64,000 nt of DNA from M3007 sp044350425 (GCA_044350425.1 JBILHS010000005.1:1-64000), one strand, 5' to 3'; positions 50,063-59,630 are shown, numbered from the stretch's first letter. Notes: generated by a model from the sequence alone, not told the origin. A program made the numbers and translations.

Positions 50063-51163
50063 TCAACGCCCACTCCCATAAATAATCCCCCCGCCTACCA
50101 CATCATCTCCCTCAAAAAACACCGCACTTTGACCTGGTGCAATGCCTTTTACATTGGCATGAAATACCACTTCAATATCGTTCCCTACCGGCCGAATCGT
50201 GCTGAAAGTGCCGCCGTCGCGATAACGGACTTTAGCGACCACCTCCATGCCTTCCGGGGGAAAGTCCTTGTATTTCATCATATTGGCCTTGCCCACGAGC
50301 ATGCTGTTGCGCACCAGATCGTCTTCGCGTCCCAGTACCACCGTGTTCGTGTCGGGGCGGATTTCGGTGACAAACATGGGTTCGCCGAGTGCAATGCCCA
50401 GACCTTTGCGCTGGCCAACGGTATAAAACGGATATCCCTCATGTTTTCCCAGAACCTTGCCCTGAGAATCCACAAAAACACCGCCGGCCACTTGCTCGTC
50501 CAGACCATCGATGCGACGGCGCAGAAAACCCCGGTAATCGTTGTCCGGCACAAAACAGATCTCGTAGCTCTCGGCTTTTTTGCTTAGTTCATCCCAGCCA
50601 CGATCGGCGGCCATCTGGCGCACTTCGGGTTTGGTAAACGGCCCCAGCGGCATCCGGGTGCGGTTCAGGCAATCCTGACTTAGTCCCCAGAGTACATAGC
50701 TTTGATCCTTTTGGCGGTCCTTGGCCCGGGTGATGTATTTGCGGCCCTCGAGTTCGTTGATGATGCCGTAATGTCCGGTGGCAATGAATTCGCAATCGAG
50801 CATATCAGCGCGGCGCAGGAGGCTGTTCCACTTGATGTGTGTATTGCAGAGCACACAGGGATTGGGCGTGCGTCCGGCCATGTATTCGTCCACAAAATTA
50901 TCGATCACATAATCGCCGAATTCCTCGCGGATATCCACGATAAAATGGTGAAAACCAAGCTTTACCGCGACCTGGCGTGCATCATTGATGCTATCCAGGG
51001 AGCAGCAGCCCGTCTCTTTTTTGGAGCCGCCGCTGGAGGCGTAATCCCAGGTTTTCATGGTCACGCCGATGACCTCCCAGCCCTCTTCATGCAGAAGGAC
51101 TGCGGCGACTGTACTGTCTATTCCGCCTGACATGGCGACCAATGCTTTTCCGTGCTTGCTCAT
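50063..51163 (-). CDS. mnmA: tRNA-specific 2-thiouridylase MnmA
   Basis: 366 residues from ATG 51163. The PP-loop ATP site is KALVAMSGGIDSTVAAVLLH. The catalytic cysteines lie in GRTPNPCVLCN (about residue 104) and SYEICFVPDNDY (about 202). KWNSLLRRADMLDCEFIATG and GYPFYTVGQRKGLGIALG are family signatures. The enzyme makes the 2-thio group of mnm5s2U34 in tRNA Lys, Glu and Gln. The full-length order is standard. It precedes the mutase gene with a 52-base gap and may be cotranscribed. A start 14 codons upstream is possible. Confidence 0.97.
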   Translation of the reverse strand: MSKHGKALVAMSGGIDSTVAAVLLHEEGWEVIGVTMKTWDYASSGGSKKETGCCSLDSINDARQVAVKLGFHHFIVDIREEFGDYVIDNFVDEYMAGRTPNPCVLCNTHIKWNSLLRRADMLDCEFIATGHYGIINELEGRKYITRAKDRQKDQSYVLWGLSQDCLNRTRMPLGPFTKPEVRQMAADRGWDELSKKAESYEICFVPDNDYRGFLRRRIDGLDEQVAGGVFVDSQGKVLGKHEGYPFYTVGQRKGLGIALGEPMFVTEIRPDTNTVVLGREDDLVRNSMLVGKANMMKYKDFPPEGMEVVAKVRYRDGGTFSTIRPVGNDIEVVFHANVKGIAPGQSAVFFEGDDVVGGGIIYGSGR

Positions 51164-51274
51164 TTTTTTCTTGAATTGGAGGGATAAAACATCGCTTACC
51201 CTCAATAGGTTCGAAATGTAAAGGTCGGAAGTTTCTTAGTTTAACATGAATTCTGAATGAACAGATTCAAAATC

Positions 51275-51412
51275 GCCTCGGAGAGGCGCAACATTTGTAG
51301 CTTTTAATAGGCCATATAAACGGGCGAGCAGAGCCGCAAAATGATGGATCGGCTCTGCTCGCCCAATGAAATGGGCCGTCAAATAGCCACAAATGTTGAG
51401 CCTCTCCGAGGC
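51275..51412. repeat. Nested-palindrome element upstream of mnmA
   Basis: The outer arms 51275-51302 and 51385-51412 pair almost perfectly (GCCTCGGAGAGGC mini-hairpin, then CAACATTTGTAGCT). The inner arms CGGGCGAGCAGAGCCG (51321) and its complement (51350) pair perfectly. It has the same two-tier architecture as 43071 and 13681 but a different arm sequence. It sits in the 300-base gap between mnmA and the BNR protein; no gene is seen there. Confidence 0.8.
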
Positions 51413-51463
51413 TAAAAATGCTCTGATTGGGTGGTTATTTGCCGCCTAATTCAAGTTGGCACA

Positions 51464-54007
51464 TCAATGACTTACGATCAGCATCCTTCCTGTGCGACCC
51501 TTGGTGGTTTCCAACACTACCCCATAAGTACCTGCCGGCAGATCCGCCACTGAAACGGGGCGCGAATATTCCCCTGCGAGCAAGCGTTCCGAAGCCGATT
51601 CCCAAACGATCTTTCCATTCAGGTCCAACAACTTGATTCTGATATTTTCCTCTTTGGCCAGGGTGAAATCAAGCACGCTGCGGTCTTTTGCCGGATTGGG
51701 ATACAACCCGCGAATTGAAATTGCAACCCCAGGTTCTTTCGTTTTAGAGGGTTCAACCAGGTCAGTTTGCCACACCCCAAGTCCATAGGTAGCCACGCGG
51801 AGTTTGAAATTCGGCGTTTGGCTGAGGTGCATGGAGAGCATAGCCTGCGGGGCATGCTCAGAATAAAAAAACCAGTTTCCCCCTGCATCCGGGGAATGCC
51901 AGACGCCCAGATCGTTGGCAATGTAAAAATTGCCTGTATTCGGATCGATCAAAATAGAGTTGGTGGGCACATCAGGAAGTCCGTTATCAATGGCCGTCCA
52001 TGTGGCGCCATTATTCCCCGTACTCCAAACATGTTGCGTGTTAAACCCTGCAAATACGGCAAAAACAACCCCTGGTACCGCTGGATAAAATGCAAAATCC
52101 ATACAATACCGGTTGGGCAGGCCCGTCATTTGAGTGGCCGTTCCAGTTGAAGCATCCACTTTAAATACCCGCGCCTGATCCGTGGTGCTGGGTGCCGTGC
52201 TGCAATATACCAGATCGGGATTGTCGGGACAGATGGCGATGCTCAGGATCACATCTCCATCCGCAATAAGGTCTGTAACCGGAAACCAAGACTCTCCGGC
52301 ATCATTCGAACGCCAGAGGCTTTGCGCCCCGGCATACATGATATCCGGATTGGACGACGAGATCTCAAAAGGTCCGTTGAAAGCAGCACTTTCGCTGATC
52401 TCATTACCGATCCCGTACCAGCTCTGGCCTCCGTCTATACTCTTATAAAGGTTCAGGTATTGAGAAGAACCATACATGATCTGGTCATTCAGTGGGTTGA
52501 TGCCGGCGCACTCGCCGTCTCCACCGAGTATGCGTGTCCAGGAAGGATCTCCGGAGTAAATAGCTGTTGAGTTGTCCTGCATACCGCCGATGCAGAAATC
52601 CGGATTGGTACTCGAGTTGCCCAGATTGGCGTAAAACTGTTGGGTTTGGTAGCCACCGTTGCGTCCCTGATAGGTTTCACCACCGTCGTAAGAAACAAAA
52701 AGGCCGCCGTCTGAAACGAGATAAACCTTGTTTGGATCCGTTGGTACATAATACGCCCGGTGGATATCGGCGTGCACATAATCCGGTGGACCTTCTGAGC
52801 CACCCGCCGGAACATACCCGAAATACCATTTATACCAATACGATTTCTGCGCCACGGAAGTGCCGCTATTGGTTGATTTCCAGGCATCGATCCCTACCCA
52901 AACAATGGTATTGGGGTCGGTAGGATGTACGGCTACATCGTGTGAATACCAGCCCTGGTATTTGCTTACGTCCTCAGTACTGACTTTTATCCAGGAATTG
53001 CCGCCATTGATTGTTTTAAAAAGGCCATTTTGTGCAAATGCTTCTCCGATAGAAGCGTAGAGAATATTGGGTTGTGCCGGAGAAATGGTCAGAAGTGTTT
53101 TTCCAGAATAGGTGCCGGGAAGGCCCGCTGCCAGTTTAACAAAATTGGTGCCTCCATTTACCGAGCGGTAAATACCACTCACATCCTGATCATCCAAAGA
53201 TCCATGGGTCACAAAGATCCGGCTGGTGTCGGAAGGGTCGATCTCAATATCGACCGCCATGCGCTTATTGTGCACGTTCTGCCAGGTTGCGCCGGCATCC
53301 CAGCTACGCAAAAGCCCTTCGGAGGTGGCTGCATAAATAGTGGCCGGCCGAAGCGGATTGATCTTAATGTCTTGAACCCCGCGCAATTGACCGTAGCCCC
53401 AGTCAAGGCTTTTGGTCCAGCTGGCGCCACCGTTGGTGCTTTTCAAAATGCCGATCCCGTATGTTCCACGTGTAACACGGATCGCAACATTGGGCGCTGA
53501 ATTTTCAACATTGTAAACTTCCCCGGTGCCCGCATACACGATGTCCGGGTTGCTCGGATCCAGGGCTATGGCACTCACGCCCAGGACTGGAAAGCCCGTT
53601 TCAACGCGTTGCCAGGCATCTGCGCCCCGGCCCGCAGAAGTACTTTTCCAGATGCCACCGGAAGCGCTTCCCATCCACAATACATTGGTATCCAGTGGAT
53701 TGATGGCCAGACAAAGCGTTCGTCCGCCGATATTTTTAGGACCGAGTGCTTCCCAATCAGGGCTTCGGTCGCCTCTTAACTGAGCAGCCAAGCGCATTTG
53801 CACCAGGGCTTCCGTATATTTTTCTGTGTGGAAAAGTCCGTCCGGAAAAGTCCGCGCTCTGTTCCACTGCAGGAATGCAGCACCTGCCTCGGAAGGGGAG
53901 TGCTGTTCTTTTTTGGAGGGGCTATTTGTATAGTAGAATAGGCTCGCCGCCGCCAAGGCTATGGCGAGTAAAATGGCGGGTAACCCTGCCAAAAGTAGTT
54001 TTTTCAT
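51464..54007 (-). CDS. Secreted BNR/sortilin-like beta-propeller protein with type IX (type A) sorting domain
   Basis: 847 residues. A single N-terminal hydrophobic signal/anchor (LLLAGLPAILLAIALAAASL) is followed by about 650 residues of BNR-like repeats with Asp-box patterns (GIWKSTSAGRG, LKSTNGGASWTKSL, RSWDAGATWQNV, SYDGGETYQG, SNDAGESWFPV), as in sortilin/VPS10 or photosynthesis stability factor-like propellers. The last 80 residues (ISIRGLYPNPAKDRSVLDFT, LLAGEYSRPVSVADLPAGTY) are the Por secretion type A sorting domain. It is exported by the type IX system; ligand or enzyme activity is unknown. Confidence 0.88.
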   Translation of the reverse strand: MKKLLLAGLPAILLAIALAAASLFYYTNSPSKKEQHSPSEAGAAFLQWNRARTFPDGLFHTEKYTEALVQMRLAAQLRGDRSPDWEALGPKNIGGRTLCLAINPLDTNVLWMGSASGGIWKSTSAGRGADAWQRVETGFPVLGVSAIALDPSNPDIVYAGTGEVYNVENSAPNVAIRVTRGTYGIGILKSTNGGASWTKSLDWGYGQLRGVQDIKINPLRPATIYAATSEGLLRSWDAGATWQNVHNKRMAVDIEIDPSDTSRIFVTHGSLDDQDVSGIYRSVNGGTNFVKLAAGLPGTYSGKTLLTISPAQPNILYASIGEAFAQNGLFKTINGGNSWIKVSTEDVSKYQGWYSHDVAVHPTDPNTIVWVGIDAWKSTNSGTSVAQKSYWYKWYFGYVPAGGSEGPPDYVHADIHRAYYVPTDPNKVYLVSDGGLFVSYDGGETYQGRNGGYQTQQFYANLGNSSTNPDFCIGGMQDNSTAIYSGDPSWTRILGGDGECAGINPLNDQIMYGSSQYLNLYKSIDGGQSWYGIGNEISESAAFNGPFEISSSNPDIMYAGAQSLWRSNDAGESWFPVTDLIADGDVILSIAICPDNPDLVYCSTAPSTTDQARVFKVDASTGTATQMTGLPNRYCMDFAFYPAVPGVVFAVFAGFNTQHVWSTGNNGATWTAIDNGLPDVPTNSILIDPNTGNFYIANDLGVWHSPDAGGNWFFYSEHAPQAMLSMHLSQTPNFKLRVATYGLGVWQTDLVEPSKTKEPGVAISIRGLYPNPAKDRSVLDFTLAKEENIRIKLLDLNGKIVWESASERLLAGEYSRPVSVADLPAGTYGVVLETTKGRTGRMLIVSH

Positions 54008-54151
54008 TTTTGAACCAAAATATTTCAGCCCAAAAGTGGGGAAAGGAAAAGAATTGACCTGGAGTAAGTGATATACTTTGGCGCGCAGTGGCGAAATTCA
54101 AGACCTTTGGAACTTCAGGCCTGAAAATCCGTTTTGGAAAAAACCTTTGCC

Positions 54152-54565
54152 ATGAATATTGAATTGCTCAAAAACGAACTCTCCTTCCGTACGGCCCGCT
54201 CCGGGGGCGCCGGCGGACAAAACGTAAATAAGGTGGAGACCAAAGCGGAAGCATTGTTGGAGGTTGCAGCTTCGCAGGCCCTCAATGAGGCAGAAAAAGC
54301 GCTGATTTTTGAGAAACTGGCCAACCATATTTCTTCAGAAGGCATTCTTGCCGCCATGAATCAGACGGAGCGTTCTCAATTGATGAACAAGCATCTCGCC
54401 GAAGAAAAGCTGATCCGACTGATTGAAAAAGCCCTACACAAGCCCAAGCGGCGAAAAATTACCCGTATCCCTCAGTCTGTGATCGCGAAGCGTTTAAAAA
54501 CCAAAAAGATCAATTCTGAAAAAAAGGCGGCACGGCGCGTTGGGGTGGAGGATTGGAATAATTGA
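54152..54565 (+). CDS. arfB: Peptidyl-tRNA hydrolase ArfB-like ribosome rescue factor
   Basis: 137 residues from ATG 54152 (MNIELLKNELSFRTARS). The catalytic GGQ loop is in SGGAGGQNVNKVETKAEAL, as in class I release factors and ArfB/YaeJ. The basic C-terminal tail after residue 100 (KPKRRKITRIPQSV, KKINSEKKAARR) is the part that enters the empty mRNA channel of stalled ribosomes in E. coli ArfB. Length matches the family (about 140). It hydrolyses peptidyl-tRNA on non-stop complexes. It converges with the S9 peptidase gene. Confidence 0.93.
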   Translation: MNIELLKNELSFRTARSGGAGGQNVNKVETKAEALLEVAASQALNEAEKALIFEKLANHISSEGILAAMNQTERSQLMNKHLAEEKLIRLIEKALHKPKRRKITRIPQSVIAKRLKTKKINSEKKAARRVGVEDWNN

Positions 54566-54567
54566 GG

Positions 54568-54670
54568 ATTTGGGGATTTGGTTATTTGAGACACTAGAGC
54601 CTGGCATTCCTTTTGATCGAATGATAAGAAATACCAGGCTCTGGCACCCCAAATAAACAAATCCCCAAAT
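54568..54670. repeat. Two-tier palindrome between convergent genes
   Basis: The outer arms ATTTGGGGATTTG (54568) and CAAATCCCCAAAT (54658) pair perfectly. The inner arms AGAGCCTGG (54596) and CCAGGCTCT (54634) pair, with partial extension. It fills the gap between arfB and the S9 peptidase stops and probably ends both transcripts. Confidence 0.8.
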
Positions 54671-54675
54671 AACCA

Positions 54676-56607
54676 CTATTGTTTCACCGACGCCGGCGCC
54701 TTCAAATACTTATCCAAAAACGCCAAAACACCGCTGTAGCCTTTCATCTCATTTTCCTTTTTTACGAATCCGTGCCCTTCGTCCGGAAACACCATGTACT
54801 CCGCCGGGACATTGTTTTTCTTGACGGCCGCTACGATTTCGTCTGACTCGACCTGAAGCACCCGGGGATCGTTTGCACCTTGCAGTACCATGATCGGGTT
54901 CTTTACATTTTGAGCGTGGAACAGGGGTGAAATGCGCTCCAAACGAACAGAATCCGCGGTATTGGGGTCGCCCATTTCAGCATAAAGCGCCTTGCGGAAG
55001 GATTCCCAATAGGGCGGGATGAATTTAAGCGTTCGCAGCCAGTTGGTGACGCCAAAGATGTTGACACCCGTCTTGAATTCGTCGGGAGCAAAGGTCATGG
55101 CTGCCATCGTCATGTAGCCGCCATAAGAGCCACCGATGATTCCAATCCGTTCTTTATCAATATAATCCAGGGACTGAAGGTGCTTTTTCCCATAAATACA
55201 ATCCTGTAGGTCCTTCTCGCCATGGTTTTGATCATCCATTTTAAAAAACGATTTTCCATATCCGCTACTGCCCCGGTTATTGACCATCAAAACGGCATAA
55301 CCATGGTTGACCAGGTATTGGATGAACGAACTATATCCAACACGTGACTGACCACCCGGCCCACCGTGTACCCAGACCAGCGCCGGGACTTTGTTGGTCG
55401 CTGAAGCGGTGAGTGGTTTGTAATAAATGGCTGGAATTTCAAGTCCATCGAAGGATTTGTAGCGTACTACAGTTGCGGTGACCAGATCATCGGGATTGAC
55501 TTCCGGCGAAGCATTGTTCGTGAGGCGCTTCAGGGCTTTCGTCTCGAAGTTGTAGGCATACAGGTCATTGGGTGATTTAGAGGTACCCACCGAAAGCCGC
55601 ATCATTTTTTCACTGGAAGAAATATTGACCGCAGATACATCGCCATCCGGAATGGCTGGGAAGGCCACGTCTTTACCTGCTGCGTCGCGTATGATCAATT
55701 TGTTTTTGCCATCTTCATTGATACCGATCACCTGATATTTGCCATTTTCAGATTGGTAGGCATACATCACGTCCCAATTGGTTTCGTAAGCCGTTTTACG
55801 TTCGCCGGTAGCAAGATCGTATTGCACAAGATAGGCAAATTCCTTGCCCACATCGGTGGTGTAAAAGAAGGTTTTGCCATCGGCGCTAAAGCCTGAAGTG
55901 CCATAACTGCCGGGTTGTGTTGGATCTGAAATTTCTTTTAATTGCTTATTTTTTACGTCATAGAGAAACAACTGATTTTCGCTGGTCGTTATCGACTTAC
56001 TGAGTGCGATCCGGTCGCCATAACGGGAGATGGCATCGGTACCGTAACCGTCTTTATTTTCATAGATCAGCGTTGGTTTCCAGGTTCCGACTTCCATTTG
56101 ATATAGATCGAAAAAGCGGTCATCACGCTTATTAGACGTGTAATAAAAGGATTTTTTGTCTTTTGCCCAATCGGAGAAACGGGCCACTTCCTTTTCAGCA
56201 GGCGTGAGGTCCTGGCTGCTACCATCTGCTTTCAGCAGGTAAAGGTGGTCGATCTCGTTGCCGCCTTTGTCAGCGGAGAACAGTACCTCCGCAGATCCCG
56301 GCACATAATCCACTGCATAAAAGGATTCTGTTGTGGAGTTGGTCAGGGCTTTTTTGGAGCCCTCGGCCAGGTTGATCTCGTAAAGATTGTAAATGCCGGA
56401 TTCGTTGCTGTGTACGAGCAACTTTTGCTCATCCGCAGAGAAGACACCTGCGCCGGTAGATTTGGTTTTGTAAAACTGCTCGATGGTGTACTGCGCCGGA
56501 TTGCGGGTTGGAACTCCTGTTTTGTCTGAATTACAGGCAACGCACAAGAGGAGCGAAAGAATGCCGGTGGCAGCGCTTACATAGGTAGAGCTGAAGATTT
56601 TTTTCAT
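54676..56607 (-). CDS. S9-family prolyl oligopeptidase-like serine peptidase, lipoprotein
   Basis: 643 residues from ATG 56607. The signal ends in a lipobox ILSLLLCVAC. A beta-propeller occupies about 40-370 (repeats such as LLVHSNESGIYNLYEINLAE). The alpha/beta-hydrolase domain follows: oxyanion-side LVWVHGGPGGQSR, catalytic Ser in IGIIGGSYGGYMTMAAM (about 497), Asp in QGANDPRVLQVE (about 575) and His in FPDEGHGFVKKEN (about 610). It resembles acylaminoacyl peptidase/DPP4-like enzymes that trim peptides. It is anchored in the outer or inner membrane facing the periplasm. Confidence 0.93.
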   Translation of the reverse strand: MKKIFSSTYVSAATGILSLLLCVACNSDKTGVPTRNPAQYTIEQFYKTKSTGAGVFSADEQKLLVHSNESGIYNLYEINLAEGSKKALTNSTTESFYAVDYVPGSAEVLFSADKGGNEIDHLYLLKADGSSQDLTPAEKEVARFSDWAKDKKSFYYTSNKRDDRFFDLYQMEVGTWKPTLIYENKDGYGTDAISRYGDRIALSKSITTSENQLFLYDVKNKQLKEISDPTQPGSYGTSGFSADGKTFFYTTDVGKEFAYLVQYDLATGERKTAYETNWDVMYAYQSENGKYQVIGINEDGKNKLIIRDAAGKDVAFPAIPDGDVSAVNISSSEKMMRLSVGTSKSPNDLYAYNFETKALKRLTNNASPEVNPDDLVTATVVRYKSFDGLEIPAIYYKPLTASATNKVPALVWVHGGPGGQSRVGYSSFIQYLVNHGYAVLMVNNRGSSGYGKSFFKMDDQNHGEKDLQDCIYGKKHLQSLDYIDKERIGIIGGSYGGYMTMAAMTFAPDEFKTGVNIFGVTNWLRTLKFIPPYWESFRKALYAEMGDPNTADSVRLERISPLFHAQNVKNPIMVLQGANDPRVLQVESDEIVAAVKKNNVPAEYMVFPDEGHGFVKKENEMKGYSGVLAFLDKYLKAPASVKQ

Positions 56608-56725
56608 TGCTATCGTGATTGGTTTGAATTTTGCCACAAAATAAGAAAGTCCGGCAGCTGGCCAAACCTTTTTCGTCTTTTGACCATATTCACAAGACTA
56701 ATCTTTCCTTTTAATACCCCAACCG

Positions 56726-57943
56726 ATGCAGCAAGACGTTGTTTTTTTCTCCCTTTTCCGAACCGATCATCCGTACTCCTCTATTTCACTCTCGATGGCA
56801 AAGGAGTTGGCGAAAACCGGGAGGGTGCTTTATGTCAATCATCCCTATTCTTTCAAAGATATTTTTTCGGGACTCAAAAACGGGGATCCTATACTCCGAC
56901 AACGTTTAGGACATTTGCTTGCGTTTCGAAGCAGATACGAGCAGCTCGCAAGTATTCCGGAAAATTTTGTGGCCGTCACGCCGCCGCCCACTTTGCCGAT
57001 CAATTGGTTGCCACCGGGCAGGATTTACGATTTTTTACAAGCGCTGAATAACGGCATCGTGCTACGCGCTATTGGCCGCGCAGCACGCAAGCTAAATATC
57101 CACAACTTCGTCTACATCAATTGCTACGACCCTTTTTATGCAGGCTGGCTTCCGGCAAAAATGGCTGCTGAAACCTGCATTTACCATTGTATCGACGATA
57201 TTACACAAAATTCCTACACAGCCAGACATGGCGAACGGCTGGAAAATGAGGCCTGCAAAAACGCGGACTTCACTTTCGTGACCTCCACCAATCTGAATCG
57301 ATTGAAATCCCCTTTTGCGCGACGTTTGACCACCTTTTTTAACGCCGCCGACGTATCTGTTTTCCAAAAAGTGCTGAGCGAAAAATACCCTCGCCCGGCC
57401 GAACTGGAGGGACATCCGGGGCCAGTCATCGGATATATTGGCAACCTCGACGACCTGCGCATCGACTATCCCCTGTTAAAAAAAACAGCCCTGCGTTTTC
57501 CTGAAAAAACCCTGCTGCTGGTTGGCCCGATCAACAGCGGGGAACCCGCTGGGATCGGGCTGGATCGGCTCCCAAACGTCGTTTTTGTCGGAAGTCGCCG
57601 GCTCGAAGCACTGCCTCCATTCCTGAAACACATGGACGTTGTTCTGATACCCTTCCTGTGCAACACCTTGACCTTTAGCATTTATCCGCTCAAAATCAAT
57701 GAGTATCTGGCCGCTGGCAAACCTGTGGTCACCAGCAGTTTTTCCGACGATATCCGTACATTCGCAGACTGTACTTACCTTGCTGAGGATCACGAAGCGT
57801 TTCTTTTAAAGATCGAAGTCGCATTGGCAGAAAACAATCCTGAACTTGTTCGTATCCGTACAGAGGTAGCCAATTCAAATACTTGGGAAGCCCGGATAAA
57901 GCAGCTTTGGCAGGAAATTGGAAGCGAAGAGGTGTCATCTTGA
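56726..57943 (+). CDS. GT-B glycosyltransferase (GT4-like)
   Basis: 405 residues. It opens VVFFSLFRTDHPYSSISLSM. The middle has IYHCIDDITQNS, a DxxD-like segment seen in surface-glycan transferases related to TuaH/WcaI. The C-terminal Rossmann half has GPVIGYIGNLDDLRIDYPLL, LLLVGPINSGEPAG, VVFVGSRRLEALPPFLKHMD and FSIYPLKINEYLAAGKPVVT, the last being the GT4-type donor-binding motif. It starts a small operon with a 36-residue membrane peptide and an O-antigen ligase-like protein, so it likely acts in surface polysaccharide synthesis. Confidence 0.85.
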   Translation: MQQDVVFFSLFRTDHPYSSISLSMAKELAKTGRVLYVNHPYSFKDIFSGLKNGDPILRQRLGHLLAFRSRYEQLASIPENFVAVTPPPTLPINWLPPGRIYDFLQALNNGIVLRAIGRAARKLNIHNFVYINCYDPFYAGWLPAKMAAETCIYHCIDDITQNSYTARHGERLENEACKNADFTFVTSTNLNRLKSPFARRLTTFFNAADVSVFQKVLSEKYPRPAELEGHPGPVIGYIGNLDDLRIDYPLLKKTALRFPEKTLLLVGPINSGEPAGIGLDRLPNVVFVGSRRLEALPPFLKHMDVVLIPFLCNTLTFSIYPLKINEYLAAGKPVVTSSFSDDIRTFADCTYLAEDHEAFLLKIEVALAENNPELVRIRTEVANSNTWEARIKQLWQEIGSEEVSS

Positions 57944-57986
57944 CGAAAGAGAGGTGACATCTCATTTCACGCATCAAATAACAACT

Positions 57987-58097
57987 ATGAAAAACGCTCC
58001 CGAACTCAGCCCCTACCAACGGTTCATCGAAACCCTCATGCACCTGTTCATCATTCTGGTGCTGGGAGGCATTTTTCTAAAAGTGCTGTTTTTTTAA
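57987..58097 (+). CDS. 36-residue single-pass membrane peptide
   Basis: MKNAPELSPYQRFIETLMHL followed by a hydrophobic helix LFIILVLGGIFLKVLFF that ends the protein. It is placed between a glycosyltransferase and an O-antigen ligase-like gene on the same strand. Its stop codon abuts the heptad repeat that runs up to the next ATG. I know small membrane peptides of this kind beside polysaccharide polymerases in Bacteroidota but cannot name a family. Confidence 0.55.
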   Translation: MKNAPELSPYQRFIETLMHLFIILVLGGIFLKVLFF

Positions 58098-58117
58098 CCG
58101 TGCACCGTAAACCGTAA
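58097..58117 (-). repeat. Three ACCGTNN heptads forming the whole spacer
   Basis: ACCGTGC, ACCGTAA and ACCGTAA run from the last base of the small peptide's stop to the base before the ATG at 58118, leaving no Shine-Dalgarno sequence. Confidence 0.85.
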
Positions 58118-59602
58118 ATGCAAGACCTCTTCACTCCGCGCGACAACTCCCTTTGGGGAAAAATAAAGGCCCAGCTCAATCAACAGCTGGTGGCACAGAA
58201 GCTCAATAGCCCATTGGGGCTGGCGATGTTGTTGTTGGCCACTTTGCCATTGTCGTACCTCCTGGCGACACTGGAGCTGAAAGTGAGTGTGGTCCTGTAT
58301 ATCGGTTTGATCGGCATTCCGCTGCTTATTTTTTGCCTGTTCAATATTGCGTTTGCCATCGGGCTGATGCTGTTTGTGTCCTTTGCACTTCCCTTCGCAT
58401 TGAAGTACACGGATGCACCCATCGGGACCCTGCTGGATTTATTGATTTTATTGAGCACCGTGGGAATATTACTTCGTCAGATCAAGGAGCGGGATTTTGG
58501 ATTTGCCAAATCGCCGCTGAGTTATATCATCCTGATCTGGCTGTATTACAATGTGATGCAGGTGCTGAACCCGGAAGCTCAATCCAGATTAGCCTGGGTT
58601 TATACCGTAAGAAGTGTGGCGATCCAACAGGTCGTTTTTTTCATCGGGGCCTATGCCTTTCAACGCAATCGGGCAGGTATTATGATCCTGCTGAAGGGGA
58701 TCATCGGCATGTGTTTTGTGAGCGCGCTTTACGGCTTAAAGCAATATTTTTTTGGTTTCAACGCTCAGGAAACGCTCTGGATGATGGCTGATGAGGAACG
58801 ATACCAGTTGTATCATCAATGGAACATGGTGCGCATTCCTTCCTTCTGTTACGACCCGACCACCTTTGGGATCCTGATGGTTTGTTTTGCGGTTTTCTGC
58901 GGGGCCATGGTGGCTGGAGCGACCAAAATGTCGCACAAGATCATCCTGGGTCTGATGGGCTTGATAGCCTTGTGGGCCACCGCTTACACAGGGACCCGGA
59001 CGGCCTTTGGGTTGGTACCTCTGGGGGCGATCTTTTTTGCCGGACTGGTGCTGAGTAGGCGGGTGCTGCTCATAGGGGGGATTCTGGCTGTGCTGGGGGT
59101 AGGTTTTGTCTTAAAATCTACAAACAGCGGAGTCATTTACCGCATTCAATCGGCCTTTAAGCCATCGCAGGACGATTCGATGAACCTGCGTCTGAGCAAT
59201 CAGAAAAAGATTCAGCCATATATTCAGAGTCACGCACTGGGTGGCGGACTAGGTAGTTGCGGGGTCTGGGGCAAACGTTTCAATCCGGAATCTGAACTCG
59301 CCAAGTTCCCCCACGACTCCAGTTTTGTGCGTATGGGGGTGGAACTGGGTTGGATCGGACTGATCCTGTACACCTTGTTCCATTACGTCGTGCTGCGCAC
59401 AGGATTGTACTATTTCATACGATGCCGTGATCCGTTTATCAAATCACTTTATGCGGGCATCACCACCTGGCTGTTCATGCTGGCGGTAGCCTGTTATTTT
59501 CAGGAAGCGATTTTGCAATTGCCGATGAATGTGATCTACAACGTGTTTCTGGCGATGCTGGTTACTTTGAAGAATTTTGATCCGGCGTTTGAGAAGGAGT
59601 AG
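58118..59602 (+). CDS. O-antigen ligase/polymerase-like membrane protein
   Basis: 494 residues with about 11-12 hydrophobic helices and one larger periplasmic loop near 340-390. TGTRTAFGLVPLGAIFFAG is the Wzy_C/WaaL-type conserved segment. The loop following it has GLGSCGVWGKRFNPESELAK and FPHDSSFVRMGVELGWIGLI, matching the pattern HNxxLxxxxExGxxG of O-antigen ligases (here HDSSFVRMGVELG). It polymerises or ligates lipid-linked glycans at the periplasmic face. It ends the operon with the glycosyltransferase. Confidence 0.83.
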   Translation: MQDLFTPRDNSLWGKIKAQLNQQLVAQKLNSPLGLAMLLLATLPLSYLLATLELKVSVVLYIGLIGIPLLIFCLFNIAFAIGLMLFVSFALPFALKYTDAPIGTLLDLLILLSTVGILLRQIKERDFGFAKSPLSYIILIWLYYNVMQVLNPEAQSRLAWVYTVRSVAIQQVVFFIGAYAFQRNRAGIMILLKGIIGMCFVSALYGLKQYFFGFNAQETLWMMADEERYQLYHQWNMVRIPSFCYDPTTFGILMVCFAVFCGAMVAGATKMSHKIILGLMGLIALWATAYTGTRTAFGLVPLGAIFFAGLVLSRRVLLIGGILAVLGVGFVLKSTNSGVIYRIQSAFKPSQDDSMNLRLSNQKKIQPYIQSHALGGGLGSCGVWGKRFNPESELAKFPHDSSFVRMGVELGWIGLILYTLFHYVVLRTGLYYFIRCRDPFIKSLYAGITTWLFMLAVACYFQEAILQLPMNVIYNVFLAMLVTLKNFDPAFEKE

Positions 59603-59630
59603 TGCATCTATTTTGATCCATAAGAACCTT

